From Opisthocomus hoazin (lineage: Eukaryota > Chordata > Aves > Opisthocomiformes > Opisthocomidae), in NCBI RefSeq assembly GCF_030867145.1, contig NC_134428.1:3658001-3722000 (forward strand): a stretch of DNA of 64,000 bases. The letters run 5' to 3'. How positions within the stretch are numbered: position 1 is the stretch's first letter; every line of letters begins with the position of its first letter. The position numbers were made by a program, and so were the translations under genes. A model generated the notes under the pieces. It saw nothing but the letters and a program-made list of their open reading frames with translations, had not been told where the DNA came from and did not search any database. Positions 26,893-39,994 of this stretch are shown one piece after another.

Positions 26893-28596
26893 TAGTCTCT
26901 AAGCAACACAAATAACTGAATATACAAAATCCATACAGAGGTCTCATACACCAGATATAATACAGATTTCTTTTCAAGTGACTGACCTGTCAATACTACG
27001 GATCAACTGGAACCGTACAGAGACATGAACACTTGTTTTCCAAGAAAGCGAGGCTTGGAATTGAACACACAGGAGGTCTGGTTTTAGCACAGCATTTGTT
27101 TTACACTTTTGGAAGTCTGTTTGCAATGAACAACAGTAGCTATGATAAACACTGTTTCCAGCTCTTAGGTTTGGAAGACCCATGGAATTGGAAAGAATGC
27201 ATGGCAAGTATCTCCCTTTTAAAGCTCTCAGTGTCTCAGCTTCCACTTGGTCAAACCCCACAAGTCTTCAGGCGCAAACTCTATAGATAACGCAACAGCA
27301 GCCTGAAATGCTTTGAGAGCTATCACTTGGTACTACCATCACTTAAGAGCAGAATCTCCACCACGCATACTGGTCTCACCTTCAGAAATTTGGAATTTTG
27401 GTCCTCCAACAAACAGAAAGGGGGGCTTGCAAGACAAGCAAGACTTCAATTAGTCAGACTGGCCGGGCCTCCGGCAGCCCTGCTTTCCACAGTTTTGACA
27501 AACAACAACAAAAATAAACCCACAACACCAAGTAACTGTCTCGACAGCCTTAGTCACTGCAAGGTGTTTTTGTATGGATAAGATCATCACTATTTTTCAA
27601 AAATCAAAAAGGTTATGAAAGAACCAAGAGGAAAGCAATACTTACAGAGCCTGTGGCTTTGTTTTTGCCCTGTACTTCAAGTACTTAAGAAAGGCAATCC
27701 TACAATCGAGACAGAAGCTTTCTTTCAAGAATTACCGTCCACATGAGAAACAAAGTCTTAAAAAACTGGAATACCTTTAACTTTTGCCAGAAAGAAGGGT
27801 AAATGGAACATGAGTGTAATAAAGCAAAACAAAAAAATCCCCCAAAACCAAATTTGCAGTTTCTGCAGAAACGCAGAAATTTTCAATTCCCCTATTCCCT
27901 CGTCTCAGTCAGCAAATTTAACAATCTTGAGCTTCACACCGGAGAGCCTAGGGAGAAAACGCGGTGGTGAAACTCAGACCACAAGAAATTTTCACACCAA
28001 GACAGATACACACTTCTTCCGTTTATGTCTACTAATTTAAATAACTAGCAACTAGCACTGTTTTCGTGAAGAATAACAAGTTTTGACAGAGTTCTGTAAA
28101 GAAGCTAGCAAAGGTTTAGTTTACTCATCTAAGTGATGTGAATTTTGCAAAGCTGCATCATACCTGCTCAGAAAACAACTCAGGATCTAAAAATAAGGTT
28201 AGATGTTTCAGTATGAAGCTACCGCTCCTTTCGAAATCACTGGAGAAGGATAGGTACACCTGGGAACATAAGAGGCATTTCTTTTGCTTATCTTCAGACA
28301 GGATAGACTGCTTCCTCAGGGTGTCCATCTCTGTCCTCACTTAGAAACAGAACGGAACATAATCAGACACACACTTAACTTCTGTGTTTCAATTAGGGCA
28401 GTTAAAGCTCATCTGGGAAATCCTCACCAAGGGGAGCTTCAGTCTGAATGAGCCTACCCATGATCCTGTACTTCAAAGCCAATTATATTTCTTCTGAAAT
28501 TCATAAAACAGATTAAACAATTTAGTATTTCAGCTACAAAGGCAAATGCAGTCACTGAAAGCCATCATTAACCTGCAAGTACCAGTAATTATGTTA

Positions 28597-28657
28597 TGGT
28601 TGAACTCGATGACCTTAAAGGTCTTTTCCAGCTTAAGTGATTCTATGCTTCTATTTC
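28597..28657 (+). mobile_element. CR1 3'-tail fragment
   Basis: About 60 bases matching the CR1 3' end: GTTGAACTCGATGACC, then AGGTCTTTTCCAGC and a degenerate ATTCTATG tail. It is a relic. Confidence 0.7.
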
Positions 28658-31442
28658 TGAAGCTTAAAACGGCACCACCTAGAAACCTGAATTTTAGTGA
28701 CAATAAGAGTGGGTTTGGGATGTGAAGGCTTTGAGGAGCAGGGAAGTGAACAAAAGTCTAATTCCATTCACCTGAACCAGAGGTACGCAGTACCAGAATG
28801 CCTAGAACTGGATACAGCGGTGGTAGATGGATGCAGTTATTTATAGAACTTTACTTCACACACTACCACGATGGAACACACCTGCCTATTTCAGGTATCT
28901 GACCATGAATAGGGTCCAGGTATGGCCACAGTCCAGCTTAGAGTACCCCCTTAACCTCACGCAGCCTGGAGAACCTGCAAGTTCATGGCAGCCCCCAGGC
29001 AGTGAGTGACAACCAGCACTTTTCCTTCTTTTGGAACGCTGTGTATGCAAACTTTTTTTTAGTTATTTCTACATTTTGCACTGACTTCCCTCCCCATTCA
29101 AAAACACAAAGTTTCTAAACTAAAGCAGAGCCCAAGAGTCAGAATTAGGACTCATTACTTAACCATATTAAAGCAGCTCTAACACATGCATTAACACGAT
29201 TTCATTCTTTTCTCTCTTTCCCATGCCACTTAGTGCACACAGGATTGATGAGCCACAAAGCCAAGTAGTTTAGAAGACTCTGTTTACTCCCTACCCTCCT
29301 TGCTTAATCTGTCAAAAACCCTCTCTGGACACATGAGCCTCCCCCTCCACTCACCAGTTACCTGTCCTTGTTCTCTTCCTCACCCTTTCATTCTAAATAA
29401 CCTTTTCTCCACACCACCTGAGTCTACAGAGGAATAATTGAGAGCAAAGGCAAGAGAGGCTCCTATGCTGGCCTAGGAGGATGGGATAGCTGACCAGACC
29501 AACAGACACCAGTGTGGGTCACCTTTGGTCTGAGATGCCCAGGCTAAAGCACAATGGTTGCCTTTAGAAAGCTGGTCCATGTATGACCTGGTTAACAACC
29601 GAATAAACCACAATATGCCTGGTGCAGATAAAATATGCAGATTTACTGGTAAAGTTCTTAACACTACCACCCCACTCCCCCAAAATTCATTAGAGCGCAG
29701 ATGTGTTGGATGTGAAGCTAAAGCTTCCAGTTATTTACAACAGATATCTTCCATCTTTTCTCCCTTGCTACGCACCAACTAGAACTGTACACGTGTTAGT
29801 TCTGATGCTCAACCAAGCACACTGCAGACAAGGATTCAGGCTCACTTTCATTCCACCTTCAATCTATAGATGAGCCTGTTTATAACTCACTGCCATGCGC
29901 TTCTCCCTGCTCTCCATCACCTGGCTCTAGAAAGCCCAGACTCAATTCCTAATTGAAGGGACTACCCTAGTCTCACCTAGCTCTGCCAAGTCCCACAAGC
30001 ACTAAAGCTTCTCTTGTACCTTTTTACCACCACCACCCACCCACGCTTCCTAGCACTGTGCCCAAGACAATACCTTTAACATTCTTTGTGATTAAACAGA
30101 AATGAGACAGTGTGGCTACAGATTCAAACACTCAAAAACTAGGAAACGTTAGTATTCAGGCTGTTCGGCGCTGTAATTCCACCCTCCGTGGTTACACTGT
30201 GTTACTGGCTCCATTCCCCACAGGACCCCTGTGCCTGGGGATGACGTGCCAAGGGCTACGCAGGACTCCTCTGCAGGCACACAGCCACTAGCTGTGATGA
30301 AACAGGGCTTCTGGGAAAGAAAACTGTCACAGACAAACAGCTGAATGCCAGACACAAGAAGGCTGTTGAAGGGATGAGTAGAGCTCCTATGTGATGCTCC
30401 TTGCGTAAGCCAAACATTTCACAGCCAGTGCCGCTGGAGAACGTACATGGTGAGCATTTGTGGCATGGCAGAACATTACTGTTACTCTGGCCACGGCCTG
30501 AGGTGTCAAACTGGGGGCTGCGTTTGTTTGTAATACTTCTACAGCACCCTGTAAAGGTTTGCCTGTCAGGCAAAAGAGACAAAGTTAACCCTACACTTCA
30601 GAATGGTGTCGGGAAGATAATTATTTATTCATCAGCATACAAATTGTTCATAAAAAAAAATCCATGCAACTTTCAGAAGTCTCAGTAATATGCATAGCAC
30701 TGATAATTATTCGTTACAGGATGGATAAAAGTAAATCCATGACTTGCTGTCTATTTAACAAGCCTGTTTAGCATCATCTTTGTGCACAGGTCAGTGCAAA
30801 GGCTGTACAGATGGATACTACGGATCACCACCAGCCCTCTACAGTTTTCTAATGTATATGTGAACAGGAACAAGTTAGGGCTGCTTAAATATAACCAATT
30901 CTGACACTTCCTAACTTTTGAGTGTTAGGTGTGTAGATTAGACATTCTTCATCTGCAGTATATAAATAAAAATTAATTGTTACAGAAGCGAGACTCATTT
31001 GTATTTTCAAAATGGTTTAGGTTACGTGAACATTTTGCATTTTTCATAAACATATACTTAATTCAGTGCTTACTATAGCAGTGCATTGAATGAAGCGCAC
31101 AATCAAAGTATCAAACTTCTATTCAGGACACTACCCTATTCTTTTTACTGTGTCTGAACTATGTTTTACAAAGAATAAAAACTTTTCCAGTCTTCATCGT
31201 GACAGTCTTCGATGGCTCACGAAGCAGCTGATTACACCCACCATCTTAAACTCCTGTCCCATTTGATCACGCTGCTAAGTAGAGAATAAGATTCCAGTTC
31301 AACCAGCAACTTAAACAGAATTAGCCAGCACTGCATTAGACTGAGCAACTCATCCTTCCCTTCATCAACATCTTCCACCCCAGCTTTTTTCTGTGCCTTC
31401 ACTTCATATCAGTTATGCATCCACGCAACAAACAGAGGAAAC

Positions 31443-31678
31443 TTGTTTCATCTAAAGCCAGATGGACTTCATTTCTTCCCCATGAGGGTGATGAAACACT
31501 GGTCCAGGTTGCCCAGAGAAGCTGTGGCTGCCCCCTCCCTGGCAGGGTTCAAGGCCAGGTTGGATGGAGCTGTGAGCAACCTGGTCTGGTGGAAGATGTC
31601 CCTGCTGATGGCAGGGGGGTTGGAACCAGATGATCTTGAAGGTCCTTTCCAACCCAAACCATTCGATGATTCTATGAC
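31443..31678 (+). mobile_element. CR1 LINE 3' fragment
   Basis: Contains the CR1 3' coding end (HWSRLPREAVAAPSLAGFKA in the + frame) followed by GGTCCTTTCCAACCCAAACC and an ATTCTATGA tail. It is related to the 11,943-12,195 copy. Confidence 0.88.
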
Positions 31679-33254
31679 TTTCAGAACAGTAGTTTGAGCC
31701 TGCAGTCTCCAAGCCCAGTGAGTGGCCACAGGAATTGTTACGATGACAAAACTCAAAAAGAGGACTACTTTTAGCACAGGTACTGGCACAAAGTGCTTAT
31801 GGAAACACAGCCAAACAAACAAGGAGTACTTTTTAAACCCCTATTTTTGGCTGTTTAAGTGGTTAAGCACAGGAAATGTTTTGCAGAAAGGTTGTATAAT
31901 CTTCATCACACAAGGTTTTCAAAACTCAGCTTTAAAGGGAAGCATATTTTGAAAGGAGGCTCGACAAGAGGCTCACAGAAGTCTCTTCAACCTGGTGCAT
32001 TCCAAGCTGTCAATAGTGTGTTTAGAATTACTTGGTATACAAACTCTGTGCAGTTCCATTCTCTGCATAATTCCCTTCCCCCAAAAAAAGTTGTAGGCAA
32101 TTATACTCCTGTAGAAATTTTAAAAACACTAGTTTTGTTCAAGGCTGCACAGCCATAAATCCAAGAATATTTATAAACCAAAACCCACACAGAAAACAAG
32201 TTCTGAAGGATGACTTTCTAAATAGCATTCTGCAGAGCCATGTATTCCCCTAGCACATGACAATGCTAATGCTGCCGACACTCCAGTCACAGCATCCTCC
32301 TAAGGCCTCCAAATCTATCTGCAGAGCAATCATTCTCTCTCTCCAACTTCAAATTCTTGCTTTTTTTCCTTCACAGACTGGTCAAAAGTCCTCTCCTGGT
32401 TTTCTAGGAGTTTGAGTCTTGACACATTCCAGAATATCTTAATATTAAGTGTTATACACTAGAAATTACAGAAGCTGATGCTTCTGAGTCTGATATAGTT
32501 TGAAAACTTCCAACCACATACGCCAGTATCGAATATAGCAAGCCACTTGCTTCTAGCAAGTTGAATTAATATTCCACTGCAAAGAGATCCAAGTGCTCAT
32601 AGCAACAGATATTCAAACCCATTCATATCTTGTAAAGCAAAATATTGATAAAAACTCATTGTGAATTTTGAAGTCTAGCAGTAAATCTGAAGAAAGTTCT
32701 ACATAAATCAGTTAGTGACAAGTTACCAAAAAGCCCAAGACTCTGACATAATTGCATATGCTTTTGTCTGTAATGTACTAAAACTAGAGCTTTTTATTAG
32801 GTGCTCGCTTGTAGACATATCAAGTCTACAGCAGTTTTGAAGCTTGATGATTTTTCTTATTTACAAGATAATTTTTGAAAGAACAGAAAGCTTGTTCACG
32901 AATATAGTACTGAAAACTGCATCTGAGGGAACTAAATTCACTAAGACTTGCCCAAGTTAATTAAATTTTTGGAAAACTGGCATACACTGCATCAGAAAGC
33001 TTTGATACCATTCCTAGTTACAATGGTTGCATAAAGCCTTTAATTTCAGAAGAGAAGTTAAACAGCTAACATCAACTGGAAATTTTAATGTAACTGCTCA
33101 TTTCAGCCCCTACTAAAGAGAAAATAACGGTTGAGAAAATTATGTGGATTACATTACAGCTTATCTTTAATAAAAAAGTTATGTTTTTTTTTAAATGCAA
33201 AGATGGTGGTTTTCAAAAAGAACAATAAACAAATGATAAAATATCCCAACTTAC

Positions 33255-33357
33255 GGGAATATTATGGTCCTTTCTTCCTTTATGAGAGGAAGCAATATGA
33301 GCAAGGTATTGAATAACCTTCTTCGTGTTTTCAGTCTTCCCAGCACCAGATTCACCT
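33255..33357 (-). pseudogene. MYH10: MYH10 copy, isolated motor-domain exon with P-loop
   Basis: The 103-base exon encodes [20 protein letters not shown] followed by [14 protein letters not shown], the myosin P-loop ATP-binding exon. It has intact splice sites (acceptor TTTTGCAG, donor GTAAGT). It is nearly unchanged from MYH10. It is the only motor exon recognised here. No upstream exon (N-terminal SH3-like region) was seen up to 37,594, and none of the downstream motor exons between it and 26,691. Confidence 0.92.
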
Positions 33358-34729
33358 CTGCAAAACATTTCAGACATTTTCCTCAAAACTGATTTTCAAC
33401 AACTTATGAAACCTTTGTTTAAAGCAACCTCATTTCATTCCATTTACGGCTTTGACTACACAACAGACCTTCACTGTCTAGAACAAAAAGCACTGATGTT
33501 GCAGGGAACTACATGGTGTTTGTTTGAAATACTTTCTTCATCCTAAAGATCAGCTTAGCATTAAGATGTTGATACAATGCATCACATTAGTGTGATTAAA
33601 AGCTTTTTGCTATGTGCCTGAATTCCTGTGTTACCTTAAGTAACAAGAAACAGCCCTGTCCTCTGCCTTGATCACAAGTCCAGAGACAGATTTATTCAGA
33701 GTGCAGAGACATATATATTAGTTTTCTTAAAATCATTATGCACACACACTTTTATATTTAGCATCATTTTAATATATTGTATATACCAGGAGCTGGTTAT
33801 GAGTATTACCAAGTTGATGGAAACATTCAGTATCTTTAGAAGCCAGTTTCAAAGTACAGTAAAACATATTTTAAAGAAACAGATTCTTTGCACTGCTTAT
33901 CAGAGACTCTTAGCTAGTTAAAAAACATATTTCTGGCCATACGGCTACATGAATTCATTAAGAAATGAATTTATTAGTGCAGAGTGGTACAGTACAGAGA
34001 TAAATAAAGACAGCAAATGCACATTTACTTCTTAAGACAGAGGTAGAGTTAAAGCAGAACGTGTTTAGACAGAATTTATTGTAGTGTTTACATACACGAT
34101 ATTGTAGGCAGGAAGCGTTAACAAGTTCATATCACTATAATTACAAATGATGTTACTACAGCTCTTTTTAAAAAAATAAAAATTAGGTCTTGTCTTCAGA
34201 TAAGTCCAGGCACATCAATGGGATTACCAGGTCTCACTTAGCCATGATTAACTGGCAGTAGATTACTGGAGAAAGATCCCATTTCAAGCGAGACAGTGAC
34301 TGCCACTAGCAACTCTGACGGGTGTGAAGCAGAAACGCATTTCATTAGAGGGATTTGTGTGGAAAAAGTCAAAGTAGTTCCGTCATTCAACAGTCCTTCA
34401 GAAATTAAAGTTTGGAAACCAACTACTTTAAGAATGACAAGTGTACATTTTGCATGCTTGCATATTTCTCAGCTAAGATACTCAGAACAGCAATGTTAAT
34501 TTAGCAGGGGGAGTTTAAGCACATTCTTACAGTCTTCACCTTCCTCCACCATGCTGCATACGTCAGTTTTGCAGCTAGTCTGCATTCACTTGAGTATTTA
34601 GTACCTTCAGACCTGCACTTCTTGATCAGATAGGCAGCTTAGAAGCATCCCTATCCTCACATTACACCTAACCTCCGCAAAAATGAGACAATATAGCACT
34701 TGAAATTTTAACTTTGCATACACAGAAAG

Positions 34730-34775
34730 GATATCACCCCAGAAAGAATATCACCCCAGAAAGGATATCACCCCA
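34730..34775. repeat. Three-unit 17-bp tandem repeat
   Basis: The unit GGATATCACCCCAGAAA is repeated three times with one base difference. No function is inferred. Confidence 0.8.
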
Positions 34776-35200
34776 GATGTTCAAAGAGAATGGACTCTAA
34801 AGCAATGTCATTTCTTCTTACCTTCCAACCCTCTCAAATGACGGAAAGCCCACGGGACAGCTGCGCTAGCAGAGGTGACCTCTCGCTATGAGGTGGCCAT
34901 ATGTGCACTCCTCCACCCATGAGCAAGCAGCAATGGAGACTGAGGAAGTGCACTCACAGCAGCTTAGCAAACCCATCATGGAAAAGTAGCCTACAAGAGC
35001 TAGGTACAAACTTCAGGTGAAACAGCTTATCTGTTTGACCTGACAGAACACTATCAGTCCCTAGGTTTTGCAGGAGAAAACTTTTAACTGAAAACACTAA
35101 AAAAAAAAGTTGATTCTGCAGACAAGCTATGGGATATTTATCACAGCCTCAGTTACCAAGTTGTGGCCTGCAATACTAGAGGGTTAATCAAGGCACCTGA

Positions 35201-35270
35201 TTTTATTGATGGCATACATCAATAAAACAGACCCGCTCTCTCGGACCGCACCGGCGCCGCACGCTCCCGA
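35201..35270. other. Perfect hairpin joined to a 39-bp LTR scrap
   Basis: TTTTATTGATG (35,201-35,211) and CATCAATAAAA (35,217-35,227) form an 11-bp perfect inverted repeat with a 5-bp loop. Directly overlapping its right arm, 35,224-35,262 is identical to 37,784-37,822 inside the solo LTR, and similarity fades after a few more bases. The rest of the LTR is absent. This looks like a short templated insertion. Confidence 0.8.
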
Positions 35271-37594
35271 ATTCTCAGAAGCAACTACATCAACCTGTCC
35301 AAAACCATTTTGTTCCATTGTTCCTCATAAGACAAACATCACTGAAAAATAATACAGAATACCAGAGATTAAAAATCACTGTGCTCAATTAGTCAAAACT
35401 TTCCAGTGATTGAGAGTAGTTCCTTGAAACTTGTTGACTATGCTAGCTTTACTCATTGCATGGGAAAACTTGGAAGGTATTACTTGAAGAGCTGGTTACA
35501 AAGAAGATTACTCTGAGAATTAGCTAATGGATAACTCGGTTTCCTTTTTGCCAAGATACCATCGATGTGCAACACAAACTGGGTGTACTTTGGGACCGCT
35601 ACAAGTGGAAGAACACACTTTGACTCTTAATGAACAATCCCATTTCTACCCAGGCCAGAGTCTCCACATACAAGACAAATGTGAAGACTGACAAGCAGGA
35701 ATAAAAGACCTCAGGTGCCAATACAGTCTCCCTTTTACTACAGTGTTTACATTAACATAATTCATGACTTCAAGCAATATAATAATATAATAAAAGCAGT
35801 CTTGCCTGTTTCTAGATGTATATTAAAATATGCTTAATGCTAAAACTATTCTAGCAGATAAGAGAAGCAAGAAGAGTAGTGCAGCAAAATATACATTTAC
35901 GTTTTAAAACAATACCGTTTGTTCTAACTGTCATCAGAGCTTGGGAACGCATTATTAGTCGTGCCTTTAAAATTGCACAAAATCTTTTCTGCCAAATCAT
36001 AGAAACAAAGTTTATCAAAATTTAAAGGAGGAAAATCTACTCTGACACATCCAGTGACGAGAAAATAGTAGAATAAATACAGTCCAGATGTCGACTTTCT
36101 AAAAGGGCAGCACACATTGGAAGAGTCCAGTAATCAACAGGATTTTCTGGCATACGCACCAGTAAAGCTTCATACAGCACAGGAAGGTCGAAAGCTTGCA
36201 ATACATTCCTTTTGCTAAAAAGCCTTTAAATCTAATAGTGATTTTTTTTTTTCCTCGAGAAAATCTTTATGCAAGTTCTCATTCAAAAGCAACGCTAATG
36301 GATGTTATCATCCTAGTTCTCCTCTCCCTGGAGCTTACAAGTATGCCAAATATTTCCTGCAGGACAGAGTGTTAGATAGCTCTGCTGCCATATACTATAA
36401 AAGAATTAGAAGATTTAGGATTAAGTCCTTTTCATTTACAGAAATAATGACATCTGCGTACTTTAGTTCTTTCCTAGGAGTGCAAACACACAGATTATAA
36501 AAATAAATTAAAATCTACCTCTATCAACCTGCCCAAAAAAGGTAAACTTTTAGTAACACTATGTACAATATTTATGGAATGGAGATTGTATCACGAAGCT
36601 AAGGATTAACTTTTTCAAAACCTTGTTTTAATACAACTCAATTAATATGTTACCATAAATTAAACAACCCAAACCCTTGGCTGAGATCCTAGCCTTACTT
36701 CAGTCAATGGCAGCTTTGCTAATGACTTCAGTAAGGTCGTAATTTCACCTGCTTTATTTCAGTCTCAATTCCACTACCAGTAGAAACAAAACCTTCCCAG
36801 CCTGAATTCAAATGCTGTATCAACTCCAGCCAGGGGCTACGGCAAACAGCGCATCCAAGCAAGCAAACCGTCCTTAGCAATAGCCTCAGGCTGGAGGTAC
36901 AAGGTTATTCCATCAATTAACTGAAGGATCTCTCCATTACAAACTACGTTACAGAGACAGGTCAAGGAAAGTCTGACAGTCGCTGGTAAATTGATGCAGT
37001 ATCTAGAATTAAAGCTTTTTTCCCTAGAGCAGCAAAAGCTTCTGCTCTGAAGCAGCTTCAAACACATTTAAAAGACAAAAAGCTCAGCTGGCATAAGCAC
37101 TTTGAAGTTTCTACATGGTTTTAAATTCATTGCGTGTAAAGCTATAGAGTCCTTTCCAATAAAGGAAAGTACTTTTCAGGCAAATTTATCTCAGCTACAC
37201 TTTGGTTAGCAAAAATTAGTGCCTGACTTCTCAACCAGCTGCAATTTCCCCCCCAAGCAACTTGAGACCAGATCTTGCACAGAAGTAAAAGGCATTTCCT
37301 CTACTGAACAGATCACCATCGAGAAAACAAGTAAAGCAAACATAGCGGGAGAGGACTCGCAGGTCATAAAGCAAATCAGCAACACGCAGGAACGGAAGCC
37401 AGTCCTCTGACTTCCAGGAGAACAGCATGCTCTTCCCATGCGGCCCACTTCTAGTGGCAGTTGTTATTCCACGAACAGGTCAAACGCCTGCCTGGGAAAG
37501 ATGATGTTCTAAAGGAAAACGGTAGCAAAACAGTTACTTTTCTTATTGTCAGGCAGGTTTGCAACATCTGCACATCTTCTTGTGACAGCTACAG

Positions 37595-38001
37595 TGCTTT
37601 GGTTTCGGCTGCCGCCGGCAACAAAAGCGCCACGCGGCCCCCCCTCCCCCCCGCTGCGGTGCGGAGGAGAATGGAAAGAAAACAGGCAGAAAACCGGTGG
37701 GTCGGGATAAGGGCAGTTTAACAGAACAAAAAACAGAGGGAAACAGGAACAACAACGATACAGATAAGGAGAAAACACGAGAAAAAACAGACCCGCTCTC
37801 TCGGACCGCACCGGCGCCGCACAGTCCCGAGCCGCGAGAGGGTTCTCGCTGAGCCACCCCCCCCAGCGGAACCCAGTGTGACGTCACAGGGTATGGAACA
37901 CCGGGCTCTGTTTGGCCAGGTGGGGTCAGCCCCCACCCCCCGGCTGTGCCCCTTCCTGGAGTCCGGTGAAAATTAACCCTGTCCTGGCCGAACCCAGGAC
38001 A
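37595..38001 (-). mobile_element. Solo LTR of an ERV-L-like element
   Basis: About 407 bases beginning TG and ending CA, similar throughout to the two proviral LTRs below. It is flanked by the same 5 bases, TACAG, on both sides (37,590-37,594 and 38,002-38,006). That is a target-site duplication, so this was an independent insertion that later lost its interior by LTR-LTR recombination. A 5-bp duplication fits class III (ERV-L) integration. Confidence 0.9.
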
Positions 38002-38427
38002 TACAGCACTCAGCACTGGCAGGACAAGGCAACACCACCACCTCTTCCTGAACTGGTAAATGAGTTTCTGGATTTTAGGGAAGTCTAACTAGTTTGAAAT
38101 TCCTTACTGAAATCGCACTGTGAGAACTGGCACCCTTCCACCACCACCCAGCTAGCCGTTAATGTCACTAGCAGATCAGGGGCTCCGCAGAACCTGCAGT
38201 GTAGTGCTGTGAGTCACGTAGACAGAAGGACACAAAATGACACCTGCAAAGAAAGCTTTAAAATTCAAAGACAGACTTCTCTTCCTCTTGCTACCTTTGC
38301 ACAAAGTCTACTGCAAGCTAACAATATTTGCGAAGATAAACATCTGGAGTATATTAGGATGGTCAGATGCAGTTAGTGTCATCTGTCCCATTACAGATCA
38401 TATCTGTGACTTAAATTGCTGAAAAAC
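38002..38427. other. Spacer between solo LTR and provirus
   Basis: About 430 bases of unique-looking sequence with no gene recognised. Confidence 0.6.
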
Positions 38428-38846
38428 TGTTTCGGTTTCGGCTGCCGCCGGCAACAAAAGCGCCACGCAGCCGCCCCTCCCCCCGCCGGCGTGCGGAGGA
38501 GAATGAAAAGAAAGAGGCAGAAACAGGTGGGTCGGGATAAGGGCAGTTTAACAGAACAGCAAACAGAGGGAAAACAGGAACAACAACGATACAAATAAGG
38601 AGAAAACACAACAACGAACCGTACAACCCAGACAGCCACTCTCCCAAAACAGGACCGGCGCTGCGTCCCCCCAAGCCGCGACTGCCTTCCCGCCGCGCCG
38701 CCCCCCCGCACCGGAACCCAGCGTGACGTCACAGGGTATGGAACACCGGGCTCTGTTCGGCCAGGTGGAGTCAGCCCCCACCCCCCGGCTGTGCCCCTTC
38801 CTGGATTCCGGTGAAAATTAACCCTGTTCTGGCCAAACACAGGGCA
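38428..38846 (-). mobile_element. 3' LTR of the provirus
   Basis: 419 bases with TG/CA ends, homologous to the LTR at 44,657-45,072 but visibly diverged. It is adjoined by the purine tract on its inner side. Confidence 0.9.
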
Positions 38847-38860
38847 TTATCCACCCCTTA
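38847..38860 (-). promoter_or_regulatory. Polypurine tract of the provirus
   Basis: On the - strand TAAGGGGTGGATAA directly precedes the 3' LTR. This is the expected position and composition for the plus-strand primer of reverse transcription. It is slightly degraded by the trailing TAA. Confidence 0.7.
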
Positions 38861-39339
38861 TTCCATACCATCTACGTCATGCCCAGGTTCCCCATTGTCC
38901 AGTTGATCACCACCATTTCTCCTGTCTCCAGATATCATTCCCTTAGTCTATGGATCATCACTCTAAAGTGTCCATTGAGTTCATTTAATCCGTGACTTTG
39001 GGCTCCATCTGTCGTAACGGTCTCCCGTGGCAGGAGGGGTGATGTGTGGTGATGGTCGGTCACTTGCTGCATCCGGAGCTCACGGCTGATGTATCTGGTG
39101 CGGCCCGTGCCCACAGTCTGCAGGAGATGTTGATCTTGATGAAGTTGCTGGATGCCAGTTGTTGAAAACCAGGTCCAGTTCCATCATCGCTGTGCTCTGC
39201 TAGGTTTTCATCGAAAAAGTCCATCCTTCTTTAATCTGGATGATTCTTACTACGCTACTACTGGTACAAAATATAACAATTATAACAGTGATGACAGACA
39301 GTGACAGGGTTATTTAACAATTAACTTTATACAATTTAT
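38861..39339 (-). other. Proviral sequence between pol and the 3' LTR
   Basis: About 480 bases without a coding frame that I recognise. An envelope gene is absent and no dUTPase motif was seen, so this may be a decayed 3' untranslated or accessory region. Confidence 0.55.
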
Positions 39340-39663
39340 TTATGGACTATTCTCGCCCGTAATCAAATCTCCATGAGGTACACATCCGACTTCCCCATCC
39401 TTCCGCATTACCCACCAGGTACACCCAGGACCTTGAGCAAAAGCAATCCCGCGGACGGGCTTGCCTTTGCCCGAGGCAGGACTAACCCAAACCATCTTCC
39501 CTAACATGTTCCGCATGTGCACCTCAGGGACTTTATCTCCTTCTACGGGGCACTGAGGTTTTGACTGGGCAGGACCAGGCTGGTTGGTGGATCCCCGGTT
39601 GTTAACCAACCAGGTGACCTTTGCTAAATGGGGATCCCAATTTTTGAAAGTCCCACCCCCCAT
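39340..39663 (-). pseudogene. pol: ERV pol: integrase C-terminal domain
   Basis: A 107-residue open stretch with NWDPHLAKVTWLVNNRG and a beta-rich segment GKMVWVSPASGKGKPVRG. This is the SH3-like, DNA-binding end of a retroviral integrase. It is in a different frame from the upstream integrase core, with the shift near 39,680. Confidence 0.8.
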
Positions 39664-39994
39664 TGCCCTCAGATAGGTTTTTTAGCAGCCCCTTGTACCG
39701 CTTGATCTTTCCAGAGGCTGGTGCATGGTAGGGGATGTGATACACCCACTCAATACCGTGTTCTTTGGCCCAGGTGTCTGTGAGGCTGTTACGAAAATGA
39801 GTCCCGTTTTCTGACTCAATTCTTTCGGGGGTGCCATGTCACCACAGGACTTGTTTTTCAAGGCCCAGGATGGTATTCCGGGCGGTGGCATGGGGCACAG
39901 GGTAGGTTTCCAGCCATCCGGTGGTGGCCTCCAACATTGTGAACACATAGCGCTTGCCTTGGCGGGTTTGTGGCAGTGTGATGTAGTCAATCTG
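39664..39994 (-). pseudogene. pol: ERV pol: integrase catalytic core, broken
   Basis: The core continues the frame of the 39,995-40,738 stretch but is interrupted by TGA codons at about 39,995 and 39,837. The first catalytic Asp is present (QIDYITLP). The second acidic position reads Glu in SENGTHF rather than Asp, and the third position, normally Glu, reads Lys in SGKIKR. The integrase would therefore be inactive even without the stops. Confidence 0.75.

Larger units (their letters stand above)
26893..33254. other. Exon-poor stretch where MYH10 motor and neck exons would be expected
   Basis: About 6.4 kb with only two small CR1 pieces. I looked for converter, relay, SH1 helix, IQ and proximal rod exons on the - strand and found none. 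No other gene is supported. Confidence 0.6.
33358..37594. other. AT-rich non-coding stretch upstream of the P-loop exon
   Basis: No exon or gene recognised. It contains a three-unit 17-bp tandem (34,730-34,775, ATATCACCCCAGAAAG) and an inserted scrap of LTR beside a hairpin (35,201-35,270, listed separately). Confidence 0.6.

Noticed and set aside
28158..28344. 60-68-codon open frames on both strands inspected as possible myosin exons
   Set aside because: The peptides do not match any part of MYH10 and lack a proper acceptor-donor pair in phase.
38861..39339. Possible envelope or dUTPase gene of the provirus
   Set aside because: The region is under 500 bases, has no open frame of useful length and shows no motif that I recognise.
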